Of a stretch of DNA of 64,000 nt, positions 53,353 to 62,468 are shown piece by piece. This DNA comes from Cryobacterium suzukii (lineage in GTDB: Bacteria > Actinomycetota > Actinomycetes > Actinomycetales > Microbacteriaceae), in contig NZ_SOHJ01000003.1 of NCBI RefSeq assembly GCF_004403185.1, positions 186,001-250,000 of the forward strand, read 5' to 3'. Both the position numbers and the translations under genes were made by a program. The notes beneath the pieces were generated by a model. That model made no database searches. It was not told the DNA's origin and saw only the letters and a program-made list of their open reading frames with translations. Numbering within the stretch: the stretch's first letter is position 1; each line of letters starts with the position of its first letter.

Positions 53353-54069
53353 TTAGTGTGCGGTGAGGTGGGTCTCGGCGTAGTACCCCGAAATGTGGGC
53401 CTGCACGGCGAGGCGGGCGGCCTCCGTTTGACCGGTCAGGATGGCACGGAGAATGCCGCGATGCTCGAGCATGAGACGAGCGGATGTTTGCGGCCAGCTC
53501 GCCAGACCTACCGCGCCTGCCCGGGCGTACCCCTCGATGGCGCTGCGGAGGCCGGCCATGGTCGCCGTGATGACTTGGTTTCCGCTCGCTTCGGCCAGCG
53601 AGAGGTGAAACTGGGCGTCGAGGGCGAGGAATTCGGCTTCGGTGAGGGCCTGGTTTTCCATGGCGGTGAGGATTTGGTCGGAGCTGGTTAGGTCGGGAGA
53701 GCTCGTGCGGCACGTCTCGGCCAGCTCGGCGACGATGGAACCTTCCAGCACGAGACGGGTCTTCACCACATCGGCTACCGGAAACCCCTGGGCCGCGACC
53801 TGCAGGCGCATGAGCGCCGACATACCACCGCCGGGGCGAGCAACGATGATCGCGCCGGCAGAGGGCCCGGAGCCGACGGCGGTGCGAATGAGGCCCAAGA
53901 CCTCGAGCACCCGCAGTGCTTCTCGCACGCTCGATCGACCGACACCCAGGTCGGCCGCGAGGGTGCGTTCGGGTGGCAGGTGGTCGCCCGGGCTGAGGCG
54001 CCCCTCGAGCAGGTCGAGTTCGACGGCGTCGAGCACGACCTGCCAGGCACGAGGGCCGATCGCGGTCAT
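53353..54069 (-). CDS. FadR-type GntR regulator (LldR-like)
   Basis: The 238-residue protein has the winged helix LLEGRLSPGDHLPPERTLAA, DLGVGRSSVREALRVLEVLG and an all-helical FCD domain with metal-ligand-type Asp/His residues (FLALDAQFHLSLAEASGN; MLEHRGIL). It is directly upstream of lldD, with a palindromic operator before its start, so it is probably the lactate-responsive repressor. Confidence 0.9.
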   Translation of the reverse strand: MTAIGPRAWQVVLDAVELDLLEGRLSPGDHLPPERTLAADLGVGRSSVREALRVLEVLGLIRTAVGSGPSAGAIIVARPGGGMSALMRLQVAAQGFPVADVVKTRLVLEGSIVAELAETCRTSSPDLTSSDQILTAMENQALTEAEFLALDAQFHLSLAEASGNQVITATMAGLRSAIEGYARAGAVGLASWPQTSARLMLEHRGILRAILTGQTEAARLAVQAHISGYYAETHLTAH

Positions 54070-54089
54070 GGGGTCCTCTCATCGACGAG

Positions 54090-54106
54090 CTGTGGTCTGA
54101 CCACAG
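54090..54106. promoter_or_regulatory. GntR/FadR-type operator CTGTGGTC-T-GACCACAG
   Basis: A perfect 8+1+8 palindrome 20 bases upstream of the LldR-like start. The inner TGGTCTGACCA fits the known FadR-family pattern TNGTNNNACNA, supporting autoregulation of lldR-lldD. Confidence 0.72.
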
Positions 54107-54162
54107 GCTACACCACTTTGTGGGGTGTGCGGGATACTGTTTCAGCCGACCAGGGAGAGACC

Positions 54163-54276
54163 ATGACCGCTGCGCCCGGTGCTGGCATGCATCCACGGCG
54201 TTGGCCCAACCCGGTGGCCGACGTCTGGAGGCGCATCGAGGCGTTCTTCGGCGATCACCTCGGAGTGTCAGAGTAG
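54163..54276 (+). CDS. possible 37-residue small protein
   Basis: ATG 54163 is preceded by GGGAGAG at a normal distance and opens a 38-codon frame containing PNPVADVWRRIEAFFGDHLG, a plausible amphipathic helix. There is no known family. It may be a real small gene or chance. Confidence 0.3.
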   Translation: MTAAPGAGMHPRRWPNPVADVWRRIEAFFGDHLGVSE

Positions 54277-54327
54277 CGTTGGGGGTGGGCTACGACTGGT
54301 AGCCCTCCAACAAGAACCGGGGACACC

Positions 54328-55659
54328 ATCGCCAAGCGCTCAACCATTATTGCCATTGTCACCGTCGCATCCGTTGTTGCCATCGGCGGCGTGGCCACCG
54401 CGCTGGCGCTGACACCGCAAACCGGGTCCGACACGACGCTGACCGTGCGAGTCTGGGACGAACAGGTCGCGCAATCCTACGAAAAGTCGTTCACGGCGTT
54501 CGAGAAAGCCAATCCGGGCATCGACGTTGCCGTCAACGTTGTGCCGTGGGCAGACTATTTCACCAAACTGCGCGTCGACGTGGCAGGCGCGACCGCCGAC
54601 GACGTGTTCTGGGTGAACGCCGGCAACTTCGCCGACTATGCCGTCAACGGCAGCCTGATGAACATAACGGATGCCCTCGGCTCCGACGCGCAGGCCAACT
54701 GGCAACCCAGCGTCATCGACCAGTACACCCTCGATGGTGCACTTTGGGGAGTACCCCAGCTGGCTGACCCCGGGATCGGCCTGTATTACAACGAAGAACT
54801 CCTCGCGGCAGCCGGTATCGACCCGGCCAGCGTCGGCGACCTGCACTGGGATCCGGCCACCGGCAAAGACACTTTGTTGCCCGTGCTGCAAAAGCTCACC
54901 ATCGACGCCAACGGCAACACCGCTGACAGCGCAACCTTCGACCCCTCGCAGATCGCGCAGTACGGCTACAACGCCGCCAACGACCTCAACGCCATCTACC
55001 TCAACTATCTCGGCTCGAACGGCGCAGCCCTGCAAGACGGCGACGACTTCGTCTTCGACACGGCCGAGGGGCAGGAATCGTTCCAGTACGTGATCGACCT
55101 GATGAACAAATATCACGTGGCCCCGTCGGCCGCCGACACCAACCTCAACGGCGACTTCGCGCTCGACCAGTTTCTGCAGGGCAAGATGGCCCTGTTCCAG
55201 AGCGGCGTCTACAACCTCAGTAACGTGAGCGATGGCGCCGGCTTCGAGTGGGGTGTCGCCGCGATTCCGTCGGGTCCGGCCGGCGCGATCAGCGTCACCA
55301 ACGGCGTCATCGCCGCCGGTAACGCAGCCTCGAAGCATCCGGAACAGACCCGCAAACTGCTCGAGTGGCTCGGCAGCACCGCGGGTAGCGCGGCTATCGG
55401 CGCCGACGGGTCGGCATCGCCAGCCGTCGTCGGTGCGCAGGCCAGCTATGTCGAGTCGTGGCAGAAACAGGGCATCGACGTGACCGCGTTCATTGACGTG
55501 CTCGATAACGGCACCGTGCAGGCGCCGCAGGGAGCGAGATGGGCCGAGGCGTCCGACGCGTTCGAGTCGACCTTCGCCGAGATGTTCCTGGGTCGTATTC
55601 CGGTCGACCAGGCCCTGCGAACTGCCCAGGCCACCGCTAACGCGGCCGTCGACGGCTGA
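54328..55659 (+). CDS. extracellular solute-binding protein (sugar ABC type), orphan, apparent ATC start
   Basis: The frame encodes a solute-binding protein with signal-like AKRSTIIAIVTVASVVAIGG, then LTVRVWDEQVAQSYEKSFTA and WADYFTKLRVDVAGATADDVFWVN, as in sugar-binding proteins. The signal peptide begins at an ATC codon (54328), and no ATG, GTG or TTG lies between the upstream stop (54274) and GTG 54391. Starting at 54391 would remove the signal. Either ATC is used, the start was lost by mutation, or there is a base error. No lipobox cysteine and no permease genes are near. Confidence 0.75.
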   Translation: MAKRSTIIAIVTVASVVAIGGVATALALTPQTGSDTTLTVRVWDEQVAQSYEKSFTAFEKANPGIDVAVNVVPWADYFTKLRVDVAGATADDVFWVNAGNFADYAVNGSLMNITDALGSDAQANWQPSVIDQYTLDGALWGVPQLADPGIGLYYNEELLAAAGIDPASVGDLHWDPATGKDTLLPVLQKLTIDANGNTADSATFDPSQIAQYGYNAANDLNAIYLNYLGSNGAALQDGDDFVFDTAEGQESFQYVIDLMNKYHVAPSAADTNLNGDFALDQFLQGKMALFQSGVYNLSNVSDGAGFEWGVAAIPSGPAGAISVTNGVIAAGNAASKHPEQTRKLLEWLGSTAGSAAIGADGSASPAVVGAQASYVESWQKQGIDVTAFIDVLDNGTVQAPQGARWAEASDAFESTFAEMFLGRIPVDQALRTAQATANAAVDG

Positions 55660-55676
55660 ATGGGTGGGCGCAGCGG

Positions 55677-56597
55677 CTAACTTGTCAGTACGACGTTGAC
55701 CGGGGTTTCGCCGCGCAGCATCCGTTCGATCTGCTCGCGCACGAGCCGGGCCATGCGCGGCAGCATGGCGCTCGAGGCGCCGCCGACGTGTGGTGAGATG
55801 AGCACATTGGGCAGCGCGAAGAGCGGATGCCCCGCCGGCAGTGGCTCCGGCTCGGTCACGTCGAGTGCGAGCCTGAGGCGGCCGCTGGTCGCGTGCGCGA
55901 GCAGGGCATCCGTGTCGGCGACCGGGCCCCTGGCGATGTTTACGAGCAGGCTCCCGTCACGCATGCGGGCCAGGAACGCGTCGTCGACCATTCCCGTGGT
56001 GTCCGCCGTGAGTGGCACGCCAATGACCACTATGTCGGCCTGTGGCAGCAGCTCTGGCAGGGATTCGAAGCCGTGGATCACGCCGCGCTCATCCCTGCGC
56101 GCGGTGCGTGCAACGCGGATGACCGTGGTTTCGAAGGCGAGCAGCCGGCTCTCGACGGCCCGGCCGACACCGCCATAGCCGAGCAGCAGCACCGTGCGGT
56201 CGGCGAGGCTCGGGTGGTGGGCTGGCGCCCATTCGCCGGCGTCGGCGGCGCGCACAAAATCGGGGATGCCGCGCTGGGAGGCCAGGATGAGCGCGAGGGT
56301 GAGCTCGGCGGTGGAGGTCTCGTGCACGCTCGCAGCGTTGGCGAAGACGTGCCCGGCAGGTAGAACCTGATCGACTCCGTCGTAGCCGATGGACTGGCTC
56401 TGCACCAATCGGGTCTCGACGCCGGCTAGGTGCGCGAGTCGGTCGGCCTTACCCATATACGGCGTGACGACGAGGTCGAACCGCGGTCGGGGAGCCGGGC
56501 CGTCGAGCGCCCATACGACGACTTCGACATCGGCGGGCAGTTCGCCGACCGCCTCGAGCAGGAGGGAATCGGGCAGGCTGACCAGCAATGAGCTCAT
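55677..56597 (-). CDS. D-isomer-specific 2-hydroxyacid dehydrogenase
   Basis: The 306-residue protein has the NAD motif LLLGYGGVGRAVESRL, the arginine/glutamate/histidine catalytic set in LVNIARGPVADTDAL, DVTEPEPLPAGHPLF and NVLISPHVGGAS. The substrate is unknown. It is convergent with the solute-binding protein gene. Confidence 0.92.
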   Translation of the reverse strand: MSSLLVSLPDSLLLEAVGELPADVEVVVWALDGPAPRPRFDLVVTPYMGKADRLAHLAGVETRLVQSQSIGYDGVDQVLPAGHVFANAASVHETSTAELTLALILASQRGIPDFVRAADAGEWAPAHHPSLADRTVLLLGYGGVGRAVESRLLAFETTVIRVARTARRDERGVIHGFESLPELLPQADIVVIGVPLTADTTGMVDDAFLARMRDGSLLVNIARGPVADTDALLAHATSGRLRLALDVTEPEPLPAGHPLFALPNVLISPHVGGASSAMLPRMARLVREQIERMLRGETPVNVVLTS

Positions 56598-56657
56598 GCC
56601 CCGAGCCTACTTTGCCCGGTGCGCAGCCAGCGCCTGGGTGGTAGTCAGCGTGGTTGT

Positions 56658-56670
56658 TACCATTGTCTAA
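56658..56670 (+). promoter_or_regulatory. probable leaderless -10 box of the POT transporter gene
   Basis: TACCAT (56658-56663) lies six bases before ATG 56670, and no ribosome site precedes the start. This is the same arrangement as at the toxin-antitoxin pair. Confidence 0.45.
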
Positions 56671-58136
56671 TGAGCAAAGTCGTCGACCCCGGTGCCGTCC
56701 AGGAGGACCGAGCCTTCTTTGGGCAGCCGCGATCACTCGCCAACATCTTCGGCGTCGAGATGTGGGAGCGCTTCTCGTTCTATGGCATGCAGGGCATCCT
56801 GCTGTTGTACCTGTACTTCTCGGCCACCGACGGCGGCCTCGGAATTCCCCAGACCACGGCAGCCGGCATCGTCGGCGCGTACGGTGGCGGCGTCTACCTG
56901 TCGACAATCCTCGGAGCCTGGGTCGCCGATCGTCTGCTCGGCTCCGAGCGGGTGCTGTTCTACAGTGCCATCGTCATCATGCTCGGTCATATCGCCCTGG
57001 CCGTCGTGCCGGGGGTCGGTGGTCTCGCAACCGGCCTCATCCTGGTCGCCGTCGGCAGCGGTGGGCTCAAGGCCAACGCGACGTCCGTCGTCGGTTCGCT
57101 CTACGCCCCGGACGACCCCCGGCGCGACGCCGGTTTCTCGTTGTTCTACCTCGGTATCAACCTCGGTGCGTTTGCCGGGCCGATCCTCACCGGTCTGCTG
57201 CAGACCAAGATCGGATTTCACTACGGCTTCGGACTCGCCGCTGTGGGCATGGCGATCGGTCTGACCCAGTACTCGTTCGGCCGCAAACGGCTGCCTGATG
57301 CTGTCCGATTGGTGCCGGATCCCCTCCCGCGGTCCCGCTGGCGCGGCTATGCCCTCGTGGCAATACTGGCGGTCGTCGTTATCGTCGTGCTCGTGCTGAC
57401 CGGTGTGATTACGGCGAGCAATCTGGTCACGATCGTGATTGCGTTGACCGTCATCGCCACGGTCGCCTATTTCGCGGTGATTCTCACGAACCGGCAGATC
57501 ACTCCGGTAGAACGCAAACGCGTCTACGCCTTCATCCCGCTCTTCGTGGCAAGCGCCGCGTTCTGGTCGCTGTACCAGCAGCAATTTACGGTCGTCACGA
57601 TCTATTCCGACGAGCGGCTCGACCGTGCTCTGTTCGGCTGGGAGATGCCGATTTCCTGGGTGCAGTCGATCAACCCCGTCTTCATCATCGTGCTCTCCGG
57701 CATCTTCGCCGCTGTGTGGACCAAGTGGGGCTCGAGGCAGCCGTCTACGCCGATGAAGTTCGCGGTCGGAACCGCGGTCATGGGGGCCGCCTTCCTGTTG
57801 TTCCTGCCGTTTGCCGGCGGCGCGGCGAATTCGACCCCGCTGCTGGCGATGATCGGCATTCTGCTGGTTTTCACGGTCGCGGAACTGCTGCTCTCACCGG
57901 TCGGGCTCTCCGTCGCCACCAAGCTCGCACCCGCGGTGTTCAAAACCCAGATGGTGGCGCTGTTCTTTCTCTCGGTCGCGCTCGGCTCTGCCGTGTCGGG
58001 GGCACTCGCCACCTGGTACGCGACGGCGCCCGAGCGACTCTATTTCGGCGTTCTCGGCGGCATCGCGATCCTGCTGGGACTCATGCTCGCCCTGATCGCC
58101 CGCCCGGTGCTGCGCCTCATGGGCGGGGTGCGCTAG
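56670..58136 (+). CDS. POT/PTR family proton-dependent oligopeptide transporter
   Basis: This 488-residue polytopic membrane protein has the POT signatures EMWERFSFYGMQGILLLYL (the ExxER-like E-R-F-Y motif), GGGVYLSTILGAWVADRLLG and FSLFYLGINLGAFAGP (PTR2 signature). It imports di- and tripeptides with protons. ATG 56670 appears leaderless. Confidence 0.94.
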   Translation: MSKVVDPGAVQEDRAFFGQPRSLANIFGVEMWERFSFYGMQGILLLYLYFSATDGGLGIPQTTAAGIVGAYGGGVYLSTILGAWVADRLLGSERVLFYSAIVIMLGHIALAVVPGVGGLATGLILVAVGSGGLKANATSVVGSLYAPDDPRRDAGFSLFYLGINLGAFAGPILTGLLQTKIGFHYGFGLAAVGMAIGLTQYSFGRKRLPDAVRLVPDPLPRSRWRGYALVAILAVVVIVVLVLTGVITASNLVTIVIALTVIATVAYFAVILTNRQITPVERKRVYAFIPLFVASAAFWSLYQQQFTVVTIYSDERLDRALFGWEMPISWVQSINPVFIIVLSGIFAAVWTKWGSRQPSTPMKFAVGTAVMGAAFLLFLPFAGGAANSTPLLAMIGILLVFTVAELLLSPVGLSVATKLAPAVFKTQMVALFFLSVALGSAVSGALATWYATAPERLYFGVLGGIAILLGLMLALIARPVLRLMGGVR

Positions 58137-58148
58137 CCCGCGCTCACT

Positions 58149-58196
58149 CGACAACTTTGATCGGTACCGCGAGGTCGCAACCACCCGAAGTTGTCG
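58149..58196 (+). terminator. hairpin between convergent POT and MFS genes
   Basis: TCGACAACTT (58149-58158) pairs exactly with AAGTTGTCGA (58187-58196) across a 28-base loop. It sits in the gap between two convergent stops and can serve either strand. Confidence 0.5.
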
Positions 58197-58206
58197 ACTC
58201 CGTGCC

Positions 58207-59538
58207 CTAACGGGGGACTGTGGCCTCGACGATCGCGATCTCGCGCGTGGCGGTCTCGCGGTCTAGGTCACGTTCCATATCGCGCCCGTCGCCGGCATGC
58301 ACCACGCGCACCCTGGGCGCCGAGAACGGATGCAGGTGCACCCGCAACCGGCGATAGCGCACCATCCAAATCAGTACGGCCGCCGCCGCCAACAGTCCGG
58401 ACATCGCGGCGAGGCCGAGCGCCCAACGTGGGCCGAAGGTATCCGCTACCCAGCCGACGAGTGGCGCGCCGAGGGGAGTGCCGCCGACGAAGATGGCCAT
58501 GTAGAGCGCCATCACCCGGCCGCGCATCTCGGGCCGCGTCGTGGTCTGCACGTACGCGTTTGCGGTCGTCATCAGGGTAAGCGAGGACAGGCCAACGAGC
58601 GTGAGAGATATGGCGAAAGTGGTATATGTCGGCATGATCGCGGACAGCGCGCACGCAATGCCGAACAGGGCGGCGCCGAGCACGATGAGGCGCAGCCGGG
58701 CGCGGCTCCGCCGGGCGGCGAGAAGGGCGCCGATGACGGCGCCGATGGCCATGATCGAACTGAGCAGACCAAATTCCGCGGCACCCCGGCCGAACTCGAT
58801 CGTGGCCATGGTCGACGTGAAGATGGCAAAGTTAAGGCCAAACGTGCCGATCAGAAAGACCGCGATCATGACGACCACAATGTCGGAACGACCCCGCACG
58901 TAGCGAAAGCCAGCCAACAGCTGCCCACGCTCGCGGGAGATCGTCGGTTGGCGGCGCAGCTGGTGCGTGCGCAACAGGGTCATCGCGAAGACAGTCGCTG
59001 CGAAGGTGACCGCGTTGATCATGAACACCCAGCCGGCACCGACGGCAACGGTGAGCAGGCCGGCGGCGGCCGGACCGATCAAGCGTGCACCGTGGAATGA
59101 CGCGGAGTTGAGGGCGACAGCGTTGGACAGCTGGTCCTCGGCGACGAGTTCGGAGACGAAAGCCTGGCGGGCCGGAGCATCGATCGCGGCGACGACGCCG
59201 AGGCCGAAGGCGAAGAGGTAGACGTGCCAGAGCTCGGCCACCTCGAGCACGGTCAAAATGCCAAGTCCCAGAGCCAGTAACCCCATCAGTGTTTGAGTGA
59301 GAATGAGCAGCTTGCGCCGGTTGAACCGGTCGGCGATCAGCCCGGACCAGGGCATGAGTAGAAGCTGCGGGCCGAGCTGCAGGGCCATGGTGATGCCAAC
59401 CGCCGTGGCGTCGTAGTTGGTGAGCTCGGTGAGCACGATCCAGTCCTGGGCGGTGCGCTGCATCCAGGTACCGATGTTCGACACCAAAGCTCCGGCGAAC
59501 CAGATGCGGTAATTGACGACGCTCAGCGAGCGAAACAT
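58207..59538 (-). CDS. MFS transporter, enterobactin-exporter-like/drug efflux type
   Basis: The 443-residue protein has about 12 hydrophobic segments starting NYRIWFAGALVSNIGTWMQRTAQDWIV. The MFS loop motif GLIADRFNRRKLLI and the mid-protein RPEMRGRVMALYMAIFVGGTPLG are characteristic of this exporter group. It overlaps the frame end of the MarR gene by a few bases and lies downstream of it, so it is a MarR-controlled efflux pump. Confidence 0.92.
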   Translation of the reverse strand: MFRSLSVVNYRIWFAGALVSNIGTWMQRTAQDWIVLTELTNYDATAVGITMALQLGPQLLLMPWSGLIADRFNRRKLLILTQTLMGLLALGLGILTVLEVAELWHVYLFAFGLGVVAAIDAPARQAFVSELVAEDQLSNAVALNSASFHGARLIGPAAAGLLTVAVGAGWVFMINAVTFAATVFAMTLLRTHQLRRQPTISRERGQLLAGFRYVRGRSDIVVVMIAVFLIGTFGLNFAIFTSTMATIEFGRGAAEFGLLSSIMAIGAVIGALLAARRSRARLRLIVLGAALFGIACALSAIMPTYTTFAISLTLVGLSSLTLMTTANAYVQTTTRPEMRGRVMALYMAIFVGGTPLGAPLVGWVADTFGPRWALGLAAMSGLLAAAAVLIWMVRYRRLRVHLHPFSAPRVRVVHAGDGRDMERDLDRETATREIAIVEATVPR

Positions 59539-59543
59539 GGCAC

Positions 59544-60044
59544 TCAACTGTCGGCGAGGTCCTTCATTATCAGGGTCGCGTCGGCGAGAACGCGGTGTTG
59601 TGCGGGGCTGAGCTGGGCGACGCGTTGCACCAGCCAGGCATCTCGACGCTTGCGAGTTTCGGTCATCATCTCGCGCGCGGCATCCGTTGTGGTGAGCACG
59701 ATCTTGCGGCCATCGAGTGTGGAGTCGGTGCGGGTCACGAGGCCGGCATCGACGAGGCATTTGACCGTGCGGGTCATTGACGGCGGGGTCACCCGCTCGA
59801 ATTCGCTGAGCTCAGTGAGCGTCAGCGGACCGTGCACGTGGAGTACGCCGAGTGCTGAAAACTGGCCGCTACCCAGCTCGTTCTCGGCCTTCTCCTGCCG
59901 GAGTCGACGAGCCAGGCGCCCATTGGCCAGCCGAAATTCGTGGCTGATCTCCGAGGTGTTATTCGCCGCCTGGTCAGAACTCACCGGCGGCTGTGCCTTG
60001 ACGACGCCAAGGGCTGCGGTTTTCGGGGGTAATCGCGATTCCAT
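59544..60044 (-). CDS. MarR family regulator of the MFS gene
   Basis: The 166-residue winged-helix protein has GSGQFSALGVLHVHGPLTLT, LSEFERVTPPSMTRTVKCLV, DAGLVTRTDSTLDGRKIVL. It is followed within 10 bases by the MFS gene; an inverted repeat lies 13 bases upstream of its start. It is a typical MarR-efflux operon, probably autorepressed. Confidence 0.92.
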   Translation of the reverse strand: MESRLPPKTAALGVVKAQPPVSSDQAANNTSEISHEFRLANGRLARRLRQEKAENELGSGQFSALGVLHVHGPLTLTELSEFERVTPPSMTRTVKCLVDAGLVTRTDSTLDGRKIVLTTTDAAREMMTETRKRRDAWLVQRVAQLSPAQHRVLADATLIMKDLADS

Positions 60045-60056
60045 ATATCATTAGCA

Positions 60057-60075
60057 TAGCAAATTAGCCTTGCTA
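60057..60075. promoter_or_regulatory. MarR-type operator TAGCAA-N7-TTGCTA
   Basis: Perfect arms at 60057-60062 and 60070-60075, embedded in a longer TTAGCA...TGCTAA pair, in an AT-rich patch between the divergent MarR and alpha/beta hydrolase genes. Confidence 0.6.
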
Positions 60076-60125
60076 AGTACATTATTATTTAGAGCCTGCG
60101 GCGCACAACGGGGCAGACTAGCCTC

Positions 60126-60974
60126 GTGCCCACATATACGGATGCCTCTGGCTTGGTTATTACCTACTACGTCTGGCGGGTCCCGGCCCCCCGCGCCGTG
60201 ATTCAGCTCGCCCACGGTGTCGGCGAACACGCCCAGCGCTACGCGGCGCTCGCCGCCGACCTCAATCGGGCCGGTTACACGGTCTACGCCGACGACCACC
60301 TCGGCCACGGCCAGACCGGACTCGCCCAGCACGGCGGCGATCACACCAGGCTTGGTCGGCTCGGTGCCGGCGGGCTGCGGGCGGCAGTGGCAGGCGTCTA
60401 CCAGCTGAGTGGAATCATCCGCTCAGAGCAGCCGACCCTGCCACTCGTGCTGCTCGGGCACAGCTGGGGATCGTTCATGGTGCAGATGATCGTCAACGAG
60501 CACGCGGCCGAGTACGACGCCATCGTGCTCTCCGGAACCGCCTACCGGTGGCCAGGCTACCTCGATGGCGGCGACCTGAACCGCAAGCACAAGACGCTCG
60601 GCACCACCGGGGTCGAGTGGCTCAGCCGTGACCCGGCCGTCGCCGCGACCTTCGTGGCCGACCCGCTCACCACGGCGACGCCGCTCGCGAAGCTGTTCGG
60701 CATTCGTGAGGCCGCCCGCCTGTTCGGCCGCCCAGCGCGTGGCCTGCCCGGTGACCTGCCGATGCTCGTGCTCGTCGGCGGCGACGACACCGTCGGCGGG
60801 GAACGCAGTGCGCTCAAACTGGTGAACTCCTACATTCAGCGTTCCGGGCTGCGGGACGTACGCCTGATTGTGTACCCGGGCGGTCGGCACGAAGTTTTCA
60901 ACGAGATTAACCGCGACGACGTCATCGGCGACCTCGTGGACTGGCTCAACGACCGCTTTACCGCCGTAGGCTAA
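60126..60974 (+). CDS. alpha/beta hydrolase, monoacylglycerol-lipase-like
   Basis: The 282-residue protein has AHGVGEHAQRYAALAADLNR, YADDHLGHGQTG, the nucleophile Ser in GHSWGSFMVQ and a C-terminal His in PGGRHEVFNE; the HGxxEH and final GGRHE pattern is that of Ser-aminopeptidase/monoacylglycerol lipases. GTG 60126 is the start. It is four bases from the lipoate ligase gene. Confidence 0.9.
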   Translation: MPTYTDASGLVITYYVWRVPAPRAVIQLAHGVGEHAQRYAALAADLNRAGYTVYADDHLGHGQTGLAQHGGDHTRLGRLGAGGLRAAVAGVYQLSGIIRSEQPTLPLVLLGHSWGSFMVQMIVNEHAAEYDAIVLSGTAYRWPGYLDGGDLNRKHKTLGTTGVEWLSRDPAVAATFVADPLTTATPLAKLFGIREAARLFGRPARGLPGDLPMLVLVGGDDTVGGERSALKLVNSYIQRSGLRDVRLIVYPGGRHEVFNEINRDDVIGDLVDWLNDRFTAVG

Positions 60975-60978
60975 TTGT

Positions 60979-62031
60979 ATGCATGGTGAATATAAGGTTC
61001 CGGGCGGCAAACTGGTCGTCGTAGATCTCGATGTCGTCGATGACGTCATAACCAACTTTCGTCTGGCCGGGGACTTTTTTCTCGAGCCCGACGATGCCCT
61101 CGAAGACATCAACTCCGCGGTGACCGGCCTCCCCGCCGCCAGTGCGGCGGCCACGATCGCCGCTACGGTGCGCGGCGCGCTCCCCAGCGGTGCCGTTCTT
61201 CTCGGATTCTCGCCGGAGGCCGTGGCCGTGGCGATTCGCCGTTCGCTCGCGCAGGCGAGCACCTGGCGGGACTACGACTGGCAGATTATCCACTCGAGGA
61301 AGCCCGTCGCGCCCGTGCTGCAGATGGCCCTCGACGAGGTGCTCGCGACCGAGGTCGGGGAGGGACGCCGACAGCCCACACTCCGTATCTGGGAGTGGAA
61401 CGAACCGGCCGTCGTGATCGGCAGTTTTCAGTCACTCAAGAACGAGGTCGACCCCGAGAATGCCGCCAAGTATGGCTTCACCGTGGTGCGGCGCATCAGC
61501 GGCGGCGGTGCCATGTTCATGGAAGCCGGGTCGGTGATCACATATTCCATCTACGCGCCGACCGACCTCGTGCAGGGCATGAGTTTCGCCGACTCCTACG
61601 CTTTTCTCGACGAGTGGGTCATTACCGCCCTCAAATCCCTCGGTATTGACGCGCACTACGTGCCGCTCAACGACATCACGAGCCCAGCGGGCAAGATCGG
61701 CGGAGCCGCTCAGAAGCGTCTCGGAAGCGGCGCCGTGCTGCACCACGTCACCATGAGTTACGACATGGACGGCGAAAAAATGGTGCAGGTACTGCGCATC
61801 GGCCGCGAAAAGCTCAGCGATAAGGGCATCACGAGCGCCGCCAAGCGCGTCGACCCGCTGCGCAGTCAGACCGGTCTCACCCGCGCAGCGATCATCGACC
61901 GTATGAAAGAGACCTTCACCGGCCTGTACGGCGCCATCGAGGGTGACGTCACCGCCGAGGAATATGCCAAGGCCACTGAGCTCGTCGCGAACAAATTCAG
62001 CACAGAAGCCTGGCTGACCCGGGTTCCTTAA
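60979..62031 (+). CDS. lipoate--protein ligase with N-terminal accessory domain (permuted LplA)
   Basis: In this 350-residue protein, residues 1-90 (EYKVPGGKLVVVDLDVVDDV, FRLAGDFFLEPDDALEDI) resemble the accessory domain normally at the LplA C-terminus. Residues about 105-330 form the ligase/transferase fold with VVIGSFQSLKNEV, VVRRISGGGAMFMEAG and the lysine motif GKIGGAAQKR. It attaches lipoyl groups to E2 or GcvH proteins. The domain order is reversed compared with E. coli LplA. Confidence 0.87.
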   Translation: MHGEYKVPGGKLVVVDLDVVDDVITNFRLAGDFFLEPDDALEDINSAVTGLPAASAAATIAATVRGALPSGAVLLGFSPEAVAVAIRRSLAQASTWRDYDWQIIHSRKPVAPVLQMALDEVLATEVGEGRRQPTLRIWEWNEPAVVIGSFQSLKNEVDPENAAKYGFTVVRRISGGGAMFMEAGSVITYSIYAPTDLVQGMSFADSYAFLDEWVITALKSLGIDAHYVPLNDITSPAGKIGGAAQKRLGSGAVLHHVTMSYDMDGEKMVQVLRIGREKLSDKGITSAAKRVDPLRSQTGLTRAAIIDRMKETFTGLYGAIEGDVTAEEYAKATELVANKFSTEAWLTRVP

Positions 62032-62080
62032 ACCGCGACAAACGGATGCTGGCGGCGCGGCCGCCAGCATCCGCTCACCA

Positions 62081-62419
62081 CTAACGCCCGCGCGTCAGCA
62101 GGTCCTGGTAATCCGCGTGGGTGTCGATCCAGTGCGCCACGTAGGAGCACTCCGGCACGACGGCGTGCTCGGTGCGCAGGCGCACGTCGTCGAGCGCCTG
62201 CTCGACCAGAATGCTGGCGAGCCCGTGCGTGCGTTGGGCCGGATCGACCTCGGTGTGGGTGAAGTGCACGGCCGTTGACGTCGTGGTGTAGTCGGCTAAT
62301 CCCACGTTCTCGTCGTCGAGCCACACCGTGTAGCGGCTCTGGCCCGGTTCGTGGCGTACTTCCACAGTCCCGGCATCGGCCAGATTCTGCGAGTGGATGG
62401 TCGTCGTTTCAGCAGTCAT
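62081..62419 (-). CDS. small GNAT-family N-acetyltransferase
   Basis: The 112-residue protein has SRYTVWLDDENVGLADYTTT, HTEVDPAQRTHGLASILVEQALDDVR (acetyl-CoA loop QRTHGLAS) and YVAHWIDTHADYQDLL, the YjdJ-like short GNAT pattern. The substrate is unknown. It is convergent with the lipoate ligase gene. Confidence 0.9.
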   Translation of the reverse strand: MTAETTTIHSQNLADAGTVEVRHEPGQSRYTVWLDDENVGLADYTTTSTAVHFTHTEVDPAQRTHGLASILVEQALDDVRLRTEHAVVPECSYVAHWIDTHADYQDLLTRGR

Positions 62420-62468
62420 CCCGACAGACTAAGCCGATTAGCGGCGCGCAGGCTGAAAGAATGGACAC

